27,798 bases of DNA from Candidatus Roizmanbacteria bacterium (GTDB taxonomy: Bacteria > Patescibacteriota > Microgenomatia > UBA1406 > GWC2-37-13): assembly GCA_026395475.1 (NCBI GenBank), contig JAPLYQ010000024.1, positions 1 through 27,798 on the forward strand, in the 5' to 3' direction. This document shows positions 1-6,285 of the stretch, piece by piece; the first letter of the stretch is position 1; every line of letters starts with the position of its first letter. Under the pieces are notes generated by a model. The model was not told where the DNA came from and did not search any database. It saw nothing but the letters and a program-made list of their open reading frames with translations. The translations under genes and the position numbers were made by a program.

Positions 1-1
1 T

Positions 2-1146
2 TCTGGTATTTCCTCCCCTTCAACTGTCTGGATGAGTCATGGGGATAGTGTTGTAAAGGTACCAACTGACTTTATCGTATTAGGAAGTACTCAACAGGTG
101 CAATTTGGGGCTGTAGTAAACCTCAAAAAAAATATGTATGGGATTCAATTCCATCCGGAAGTGACCCATACTGAGAAGGGTTCTACCCTCTTACTTAACT
201 TTGCAACCCAGATTTGTAACCTTCCCATTAAGCCAAAAAAAATTGATATTGAAACGATAACCGCTCAAATTAAAGAAAGGGTAGGAGATAGTTTAGTGAT
301 TGGTGCATTTTCTGGGGGGACAGATAGTGTGGTTGCAGGAGCTCTTGTTGCAAGAGCAATTGGAAAGCAATTTAAACCATTTTATGTCGACAATGGACTT
401 ATGAGAGATGATACTCTTCAAAGAATTAAGACGCTATTCCCAAAATTATTAGGTCTTCCTATCGAAATTATTTCTGCTGAAAATGAATTTTTAAAAGAAA
501 AGCAATTGGAAATCAATATATCGTGAGTTTTGAAAAACAACTTAAGAAATATCCAAAAGCTACTTTTCTCATGCAGGGAACAACATATGCAGACTTCATC
601 CATTCTCAAGGGACTAAACATTCTGCAAAAATTAAAAGTCACCATAACGTAGGAGGACTTCCAAAACATATGAAGTTAGATTTACTTGAACCACTCAAAT
701 ATTACTATACCGACCAGGTAAGACAGATTGGTCTCCAAGTGGGACTTCCAAATGACGTGGTATATCAACAGCCTTTCCCAGGACCAGGACATGCTGTGAG
801 AATACTAGGAGAGGTGACGAAAGAGAGATTGATGAAGCAAAAAAGTGCAGATTCTATACTTCTTGAGGAAATGAAAAAATCAGGATGGTACGACAAAGTA
901 TTTCAATGTTGGACTATTCTTACCGGAACAAATAGCACTGCGGTAAAGGGAGATGGAAGATTTTATGGTGAGGTAGTTGCACTTCGTCTGGTTAATACTT
1001 TAGATAGAATGTCTGTTGATTGGGTATATCCACCACAAAGTTTACTTCAACAAATTTCATCTCGAATTGTAAATGAAGTTCCTCAGGTTTCAAGAGTAGT
1101 TCTCGATATAACCACAAAGCCCCCTGCCACAATGGAGTGGGAATAA
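2..1146 (+). pseudogene. guaA: GMP synthase (glutamine-hydrolysing), 5'-partial and frame-broken
   Basis: GuaA converts XMP to GMP with ATP and glutamine in the cytoplasm. The reading frame is open from base 2 and opens with the VWMSHGD motif of the glutamine amidotransferase domain, followed by the catalytic GIQFHPE. The ATP-pyrophosphatase P-loop SGGTDS follows near base 315. That frame ends at 526. The rest of the enzyme (KRKAIGNQYI, IKSHHNVGGLPK, FPGPG, C-terminal KPPATMEWE) continues in the -1 frame up to 1146. At the break, around 490-500, the protein goes from ENEFLK directly to RKAIG, so about ten residues usual in the family (the L-x-G-V-T-D-P-E loop) are also missing. The break sits on TTTAAAA (490-496), which is in phase for -1 slippage. 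It could be a pseudogene, an assembly error, or a slippage product. Family assignment is certain; integrity is not. Confidence 0.9.
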
Positions 1147-1167
1147 GCCTCGTGATACAATAGAGAA

Positions 1168-2313
1168 ATGGTATTTATACTATTTGTTGTTTCTAGATTG
1201 TTGATAGCTTTTGGTGCTTTTCTCGCTCAAAAGATAGTTCCCTACATGGGATTTTTCCCGTATAAAGAAATTCTTATTGATTATCACCTTCCTTCATGGA
1301 TCTCCGCATTTGCAAGTTTTGATGGGGTTCATTACTTGCTGATTGCACGTCAGGGATACTCTCAATGGGAACAGGCATTTTTTCCGCTCTACCCTCTTTT
1401 TATTCGAATATTAACTTTTATAATTCCAAATTATTTGATCGCTGCCCTTACCGTTTAACACGTTTCCTTTTTCATTGGACTTCTATTTTTTAATAAACTT
1501 TTGAAACAATGGAAAATTAAAACAATTTTTCCACTTCTATTATTACTTTCCTTCCCAACTGCATTCTTCTTTGGGGTGGTATATACAGAGGGACTCTTTT
1601 TTATGTTCTTTATTCTCTCCTTGTACTTTTTAGAGAAAAAAAGGTATGGATATGCGGGGTTGTTCGCTGCTCTTTCCTCTGCAACACGCCTTATTGGCAT
1701 TTTCCTCATTATCCCTTTTTTCTTTTCACTTCTGAAAGAACATAAAATTACATTTACATACCTTTTTACTACAATAAAAAAACATTTATTCCTATTATGT
1801 TCTCCACTCATTGGACTTATTACTTATATGTATTATCTTCTCATAACAACCCATGATCCCCTATTTTTCTTTCATTCACAACCTATATTTGGAGCAAATA
1901 GATCAACTAAACTCATTGTCCTCCCTCAAGTTTATTATCGATATATTAGAATTGCTTTAACCGCTACACATGATTTCAGATGGTATATATCGTTAGGAGA
2001 AATGACTATCTTTACCCTTGTATTTGTTGTTCTTATATTTGATTTGGTTTACGTAATCAAACAAGTATTAAGGGCACAAACAAAGAATTACTATTTACTT
2101 GGTCTTAATATTTTTTCATTTGCTAATCTCGTTCTCCCAACTCTTACAGGAACATTTTCCTCTATTCCCCGTTATTCATTATTTTCTCTTTCCTTTTTCC
2201 TTTATCTTGGTCAAATGAAGTTTTTTAAATTAAAGATTGGAGTGTTTTTACTATTTATCACTTTACAAATAATTCTTCTCTCCTTATTTATCCAGGGATA
2301 TTTTATTGGATAA
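1168..2313 (+). pseudogene. PIG-V-like membrane mannosyltransferase, interrupted by an in-frame TAA
   Basis: This is a multispanning membrane glycosyltransferase resembling the PIG-V/GT-C mannosyltransferases that use polyprenyl-phosphate sugars. Recognisable blocks are SFDGVHYLLIARQGY and FFPLYPLFIRIL in the N-terminal part, then FPTAFFFGVVYTEGLFF and LSSATRLIGIF further on. The frame is interrupted by a single TAA at 1456-1458 (context gtt taa cac). The sequence continues in the same frame without another stop to 2313, giving about 380 residues in all. Because both sides align with the family in one frame, this looks like a nonsense change (for example CAA to TAA) rather than two genes. The -10-like TACAAT at 1156-1161 lies 6 nt before the ATG. 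It follows broken guaA, so both neighbours are damaged. Confidence 0.75.
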
Positions 2314-2344
2314 AAAGAAGTTTGGTGATTTGTGCTTTGTCATT

Positions 2345-2350
2345 TATAAT
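2345..2350 (+). promoter_or_regulatory. -10 box of the interrupted tRNA / tRNA-Ala locus
   Basis: A perfect TATAAT lies 11 nt before the first base of the 5' tRNA half at 2362. No other consensus promoter is visible before tRNA-Ala at 2404, so both tRNAs probably share this transcript. Confidence 0.6.
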
Positions 2351-2361
2351 AGGCAAGTAGA

Positions 2362-2536
2362 GGGCTCGTAGCGTAACGGCTATGCGTCCCGCAGCGTGCG
2401 ATTGGGCCGGTGGCTCAATGGTAGAGCACCTCCATGGCATGGAGGGGGTTGAGAGTTCAAATCTCTTCCGGTCCACAAAGAAGTAAGGAGATATCAGCGC
2501 GCGGGAAGACTAGGGGTTCAAATCCCCTCGGGTCCA
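2362..2536 (+). tRNA. Interrupted tRNA gene (identity unresolved) enclosing tRNA-Ala
   Basis: The 5' half is at 2362-2392: acceptor GGGCTCG, TA, D arm GCGT-AACGGCT-ATGC, anticodon stem TCCCG, then C32. The 3' half is at 2502-2536: CGGGA, variable AGACT, T arm AGGGG-TTCAAAT-CCCCT, acceptor CGGGTCC, A73. The halves pair across all seven acceptor positions (with G3-U70 and a U5-G68 wobble) and all five anticodon-stem positions, so they come from one tRNA. CAGCG occurs at 2392-2396 and at 2495-2499. Removing the 103 nt between them gives a 7-nt loop, CAGCGCG. That loop lacks the near-universal U33 and would have anticodon GCG, which is not a normal bacterial anticodon. The gene may therefore be a decayed copy. 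The 103-nt insert contains the whole tRNA-Ala(GGC). Confidence 0.55.
2404..2475 (+). tRNA. tRNA-Ala(GGC)
   Basis: A complete 72-nt cloverleaf: acceptor GGGCCGG/CCGGTCC with the alanine identity pair G3-U70, D arm GCTC...GAGC, anticodon stem CCTCC/GGAGG with loop ATGGCAT (anticodon GGC), T arm GAGAG-TTCAAAT-CTCTT, discriminator A73. CCA is not encoded. The gene lies wholly between the two halves of another tRNA. Confidence 0.93.
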
Positions 2537-2539
2537 CAA

Positions 2540-2836
2540 TTATTTACGGATTTCAAATCCTTCAAAGATTTCTTTTGGATGTTGAAAGTATTGATCAACA
2601 TCATCCACTCGACTCACTGGAGGGCCTTCCTTTATTTTTTCAACTATTTCCTCAACCTTTACATCTTCTCCCTGGAATACTGCTTCTACTCCTCCCCCTG
2701 GTCCAAACTTGTCTGGATGTTCAAAAACATTTCTTATCCATCCACTCACTCCGATAAGCTTTGCTTGGATTTTAGTCCACGCGCGAAATCCGACACCTAT
2801 TACGTCACCCTTGATATATACATGCACCTGCTTCAT
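2540..2836 (-). CDS. acyP: Acylphosphatase
   Basis: Acylphosphatase hydrolyses acyl-phosphates such as acetyl- or carbamoyl-phosphate. The 98-residue protein has the family layout: MKQVHVYIKGDVIGVGFR with catalytic R18 in the V-x-G-V-x-F-R loop, then GVSGWIRN with catalytic N36, and a normal C-terminus. An upstream ATG in frame would add 43 unrelated residues. I place the start at 2836 because the domain begins there and a -10-like TATGAT (2844-2849 on the minus strand) ends 7 nt before it. The gene is divergent from the GT39-like gene, with only 36 bp between the two start codons. It ends 4 bp after the interrupted tRNA. Confidence 0.92.
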   Translation of the reverse strand: MKQVHVYIKGDVIGVGFRAWTKIQAKLIGVSGWIRNVFEHPDKFGPGGGVEAVFQGEDVKVEEIVEKIKEGPPVSRVDDVDQYFQHPKEIFEGFEIRK

Positions 2837-2843
2837 ATTATTA

Positions 2844-2863
2844 ATCATAGCACTTGCTATAAT
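2844..2863. promoter_or_regulatory. Back-to-back divergent -10 boxes
   Basis: TATGAT on the minus strand (2844-2849) serves acyP, 7 nt before its ATG. TATAAT on the plus strand (2858-2863) serves the gene starting at 2873, 9 nt before its ATG. The start codons are 36 bp apart, so each promoter's -35 region overlaps the other promoter or the other gene's coding sequence. Confidence 0.6.
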
Positions 2864-2872
2864 ATTCACCAG

Positions 2873-4468
2873 ATGAAAAAAACCATCTTTATTATTGTCA
2901 CTTCCCTTCTTTTTATATCTCGTTTTTTTATATTTATATCTACTCAAGATGTTGGAATTGAACACGATAGTGGATGGTACTTGGGTGTAGCTCGTAATGT
3001 CGCAGAAAGAGGAATGTATGCTTCATATACAAATACCATTTCTAATACCGAAAAAACTGGGGTTTCTCCAAGCATCCATTACAGACTTTCAGTTCAAGAT
3101 AAAAAAGGTTTTATTTATTTCCCAGCAGGGGTTACTGTCGGCCCAGGATATATCCTCCCTGAGGCTTTTTTTCTTAAGGTGTTTGGTTATGGATGGGTTC
3201 AATTTAGAATATGGCCATTTCTTGCATTCTGCTTGGTAATTCCTATTCTTTTTTTATTCATTTTACAGATAGGATCGTTTGCAAGTTTACTTTTTTTCCA
3301 GCTTTGGCTATGGTGTTATCCTCAAATATTCCTTACATTATCTTTTGAATCATTCAGTGAGCACATTGCACTTTTATTTTTATTACTTGGGTTTTTGCTT
3401 GTCCAGAGGGGTATAACGTATCCTAAAAAATATCTCTTTATTATCTTATCAGGACTCAGTTTTGGACTTTCCCTTCAAACAAAAAATCTCTATGCGTTAG
3501 GGGCAATATTCCCTACGATATTAATCGTCTTTAATGCATGGAAAACAAAATCTATGCGTTCCTTATTATTATTTCTATTCTTCCTTTTGCTTCCTACTAT
3601 TTTGTTTGAATCTTATCGCTTTCTTATATTATTTTCTCAATTTGGGCTTGAAGGATATAAAGCAAATCTTATTGATATAAAAAGAACATGGGAAAATGGA
3701 GGGAGTGGAATTAAAACGCTTTTTAATAAACCAGATTTACGCTTTATCGGTAGAAAGCTTTCCGTGTGGAACTATGTAGGAGCAAATGCATCTTTTTTTG
3801 CATGGCCATTTATATTGGTCTCCCCACTTATCCAAAAAAAGAAACCTCTTTTATATTGGATGATTTACGGTACGTGTCTTATTTTTTTTGTTTGGTTTGG
3901 AATGTTTTCAATGATGGGATGGTTCCGTCATATTATTCCAGGAATTATTGCGGGAATGATAATTATTTCTTTTACTATTGAAGAGGTTGTCACCAGATTA
4001 ATAAAAACGAGGAAAGCGTTCTCTTTTGGTTTGCTGTTGGTTTTTCTTACCTCTATCTATTTTCCCCTTGTATCAAGTCCATTTTCATTTCCACAATTTG
4101 TTTTAGAAAAGAAATTATTTAACTCACTTTATAAATTACCAGCTCCAGACAGAATGCAAAATCCTCAGTTTGCTCCTATTTTCTCGAAAAATGATCAGAC
4201 AAGAATGGCTTCTTTTATCACCGCTTCAGCACATACAAACGCGCGTGTTTGTTTTTATGAGTGGGCACTTGTCGCAGAGTTGCCCCCATTAGTAGATCGT
4301 GTTTTTTATCCATATCCTCGATGTAAAGAAAATGACATTCTTATAGTCGGGCCATATCAAAAAGGCGACTATGCAATTAATAATGTTGACTATCCAAAAC
4401 TTATTGAAAAACTTTGTAAGAAGGTTGTGTTTACTAATACGATGTATACTGCCTGTTTAATAAAATAG
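2873..4468 (+). CDS. GT39-like (PMT-type) membrane glycosyltransferase
   Basis: About 531 residues with a dozen or so hydrophobic segments. The N-terminus (first membrane helix, then EHDSGWYLGVARNVAERG) resembles the acidic first-loop motif of GT-C enzymes of the dolichyl-phosphate-mannose protein mannosyltransferase type. These transfer sugars from polyprenyl-phosphate donors outside the membrane. A soluble C-terminal tail starts near residue 420. The frame is open from 2579, but the preceding 98 codons are antisense to acyP. The ATG at 2873, 9 nt after TATAAT, begins a normal signal-anchor (MKKTIFIIVTSLLF). It converges with the Alg5-like gene, which could supply a lipid-linked sugar. Acceptor and sugar cannot be told from sequence. 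Confidence 0.75.
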   Translation: MKKTIFIIVTSLLFISRFFIFISTQDVGIEHDSGWYLGVARNVAERGMYASYTNTISNTEKTGVSPSIHYRLSVQDKKGFIYFPAGVTVGPGYILPEAFFLKVFGYGWVQFRIWPFLAFCLVIPILFLFILQIGSFASLLFFQLWLWCYPQIFLTLSFESFSEHIALLFLLLGFLLVQRGITYPKKYLFIILSGLSFGLSLQTKNLYALGAIFPTILIVFNAWKTKSMRSLLLFLFFLLLPTILFESYRFLILFSQFGLEGYKANLIDIKRTWENGGSGIKTLFNKPDLRFIGRKLSVWNYVGANASFFAWPFILVSPLIQKKKPLLYWMIYGTCLIFFVWFGMFSMMGWFRHIIPGIIAGMIIISFTIEEVVTRLIKTRKAFSFGLLLVFLTSIYFPLVSSPFSFPQFVLEKKLFNSLYKLPAPDRMQNPQFAPIFSKNDQTRMASFITASAHTNARVCFYEWALVAELPPLVDRVFYPYPRCKENDILIVGPYQKGDYAINNVDYPKLIEKLCKKVVFTNTMYTACLIK

Positions 4469-4470
4469 TC

Positions 4471-5205
4471 TTAATATTTTCCAAGTAGATCGGTGATGCG
4501 TATTTTGAGAAGATCAAAAAATGAAGAGATTGCATCCTGGGGAAATCTTACTTTTGTTCCTTTTGCATCTTTCCATTCCACGGGAATTTCTCCAATAGAA
4601 TATCCATATTTGTGAGCAAGAAATAATGATTCAGAATCAAAAGCCCATCTTTTAATTTGTTGTTTTTTAAAGATGTGTTTTGCAGCCTTTATTGAAAAAC
4701 ATTTAAATCCGCAGGTAAAGTCACTAACATGTACAGATAAAATAGTTTGGGAAAGTACTGTAAAAAATTTACCCATACTTTCTCTTAATTTTGGTTGTCT
4801 TTTGGCAAGTATAGCTTTACTATTCTTACGGGTTCCAATAATAACGTCTTTTGTAAGTATTATTTTTTTTAATTCACCTATCATTTTTGGCGGAGTAGAA
4901 AGGTCTACATCAATAAATACAACGTGTGTGCCTCGTGCAACCTCTACTCCTTTTTTAATTGCCCATCCCTTCCCTTTATTTTTTCTATAAGAGACAACAA
5001 CACACTTTGTAGTTTTTTGAAAATCCAGAAGAATCTTTTTTGTATTGTCTGTGCTCCCATCATTGACGATGATGATTTCTCTTATATACGATTTATTTTT
5101 AACAAATGCCCAAAGCGTCTTTAGGTTGTGGATACGCTTTTCCTCATTAAAAATAGGAATGATAAGTGAGATTTTTATTTTGTGATTCTTTTTTGTGCTA
5201 TGCAT
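4471..5205 (-). CDS. Polyprenyl/dolichyl-phosphate glucosyltransferase-like GT2 (Alg5 type)
   Basis: A 244-residue soluble GT-A family 2 enzyme that probably loads a sugar from a nucleotide donor onto polyprenyl phosphate. Visible motifs are ISLIIPIFNEE (nucleotide site), IIIVNDGSTDNT, FIDVDLSTPP (DxD-like metal site), a TCGFKCFS segment and the AFDSESLFLA block characteristic of the Alg5/DPG synthase group. No C-terminal membrane helices are present, unlike the GtrB-like protein at 22 kb. Its start overlaps the end of the methyltransferase gene by 31 bp in another frame, so the two are co-transcribed and perhaps coupled. No Shine-Dalgarno motif is visible. Confidence 0.88.
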   Translation of the reverse strand: MHSTKKNHKIKISLIIPIFNEEKRIHNLKTLWAFVKNKSYIREIIIVNDGSTDNTKKILLDFQKTTKCVVVSYRKNKGKGWAIKKGVEVARGTHVVFIDVDLSTPPKMIGELKKIILTKDVIIGTRKNSKAILAKRQPKLRESMGKFFTVLSQTILSVHVSDFTCGFKCFSIKAAKHIFKKQQIKRWAFDSESLFLAHKYGYSIGEIPVEWKDAKGTKVRFPQDAISSFFDLLKIRITDLLGKY

Positions 5206-5915
5206 AGGACAGAGGTTCCCAATGGCATATCATAGCGGTTTACCCACATTTGTTCAAGTTTTGAAATAAAGTGCAATATTCTATTTGTAAAAATGCTATT
5301 TATTTGAAAGTCGGAGGAATATGTTTTATGCTGTAGTTCTTTTAACTTCCTTACGATAAAAACAGGGATTATGAGAAATGAATGGATATAGGTGTTTCTT
5401 TGGACCACAAATCCTTCCTTAACTAACACCTTTTCCAGGTCTCTTTTTGTGTATCTTCGTTTGTGATGAAGAATCTCGTCCCATTTGCTCCATAACCAAT
5501 GAAATGCCGGAACGGTGATAACTATTGAACCTTCATCTTTTAGCACTCGTTTTACTTCTTTTATTGATTTTATATCATCAACATGCTCTAAAACATCAAG
5601 GGCACATACCACATCAAATGTTTCACTTTCAAATGGTAACTTTTCTGCCTCTCCTTTTTTTACTTGTAATAAGCCTCTTTTTTTACAGAATAAAAGGGCT
5701 TCTTCTGATATATCAACTCCCCATACCTCTCCATGATGGGCAAGAAATTCTAAATTTTTTCCTGTTCCGCACCCTACATCAAGAATGGAAATTCCTTTTT
5801 TTTGAGTATATGTATTAATAAGTTGTAGTAGAGCTCTGGGGAATAGGGATGGAGAAGAGATGATTCTTCTAATTTTTGAATTTTTTTTGTATTTTCTTGT
5901 TGTATTTCTTCCCAT
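5175..5915 (-). CDS. SAM-dependent methyltransferase (Methyltransf_11 type)
   Basis: A class I methyltransferase of 246 residues. The SAM-binding glycine motif ILDVGCGTG lies about 43 residues in, the acidic motif in WGVDIS, and motif II in FDVVCALDVLEHV. HHKRRYTKRDLEKVL follows, typical of sugar or lipid methyltransferases found among glycan genes. The only ATG for this frame (5915) lies 142 nt inside the upstream gene, and no alternative ATG, GTG or TTG occurs before the SAM motif. An 8-A run at 5803-5796 on the minus strand forms an in-phase A AAA AAG where -1 slippage from the upstream frame would fuse the two proteins just before ILDVGCG. The methyltransferase call is firm; the N-terminus is uncertain. 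Confidence 0.85.
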   Translation of the reverse strand: MGRNTTRKYKKNSKIRRIISSPSLFPRALLQLINTYTQKKGISILDVGCGTGKNLEFLAHHGEVWGVDISEEALLFCKKRGLLQVKKGEAEKLPFESETFDVVCALDVLEHVDDIKSIKEVKRVLKDEGSIVITVPAFHWLWSKWDEILHHKRRYTKRDLEKVLVKEGFVVQRNTYIHSFLIIPVFIVRKLKELQHKTYSSDFQINSIFTNRILHFISKLEQMWVNRYDMPLGTSVLCIAQKRITK

Positions 5916-6169
5916 TTTGAAAGAACATCACTTCTTCCTTCAGCCTTATAAGTATTAATTTCTAAATTAAAAAGTGGCGTCCCCCAAATATGTTTTAAAT
6001 AGGTTGTTATTGATCCACTTTCTCCGTTCATAACTCCATACATCTGATTGTTATATTTTTGAGAGTAGATAATATTTAGTGCAACGAGACAGATACACGC
6101 AAAACAAAACCCATAAAAAAGGAAGGTTTTTGATTTAAACTTTTTGTAAAAGATGGCGTGTGCCGACAT
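5774..6169 (-). CDS. Small membrane-anchored TPR-like protein
   Basis: 131 residues. A hydrophobic segment (FLFYGFCFACICLVALNII) near residues 19-37 is followed by an extracytoplasmic stretch. At the end is one helical pair resembling a TPR unit: KWEEIQQENTKKIQKLEESSLLHPYSPELYYNLLIHILKK. I take the start at 6169 (MSAHAIF), because TATACT at 6177-6182 on the minus strand ends 7 nt before it; a longer frame starts at 6205. The last 142 nt overlap the methyltransferase in a different frame. It is first in the minus-strand glycan operon. The TPR reading is my inference from pattern; function is unknown. Confidence 0.6.
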   Translation of the reverse strand: MSAHAIFYKKFKSKTFLFYGFCFACICLVALNIIYSQKYNNQMYGVMNGESGSITTYLKHIWGTPLFNLEINTYKAEGRSDVLSKWEEIQQENTKKIQKLEESSLLHPYSPELYYNLLIHILKKKEFPFLM

Positions 6170-6249
6170 AATATATAGTATATACCCTTCATAGCTAAAA
6201 ACCATTACGGGTATCCACTCCTCTAAGCCGGGTTATAAGCTCAAAGCGG

Positions 6250-6279
6250 TTGCTAACCGGTCGTTAGGGAGTGTATAAT
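6250..6279 (+). promoter_or_regulatory. Promoter of the VirB4/TraG-like ATPase gene
   Basis: TTGCTA (6250-6255, a partial -35) and TATAAT (6274-6279) are separated by 18 bp. The ATG at 6286 is 6 nt after the -10, so the transcript should be leaderless. Confidence 0.6.
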
Positions 6280-6285
6280 TTTTCC

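Noticed and set aside
523..1146. Separate gene starting with GTG at 523
   Set aside because: The GTG is an internal valine of GuaA (NQYIVSFE); homology continues upstream of it in the same frame.
1456..1458. Alternative genetic code reading this TAA as an amino acid
   Set aside because: TAA, TAG and TGA all terminate well-defined genes elsewhere in the window (for example TAA for rubredoxin-free genes such as pgi, TAG at 24946, TGA for rnhA and dnaA), and known CPR recoding concerns TGA only.
2579..2872. N-terminal extension of the GT39-like protein
   Set aside because: This part is antisense to acyP, does not look like the family, and the promoter sits directly before the ATG at 2873.
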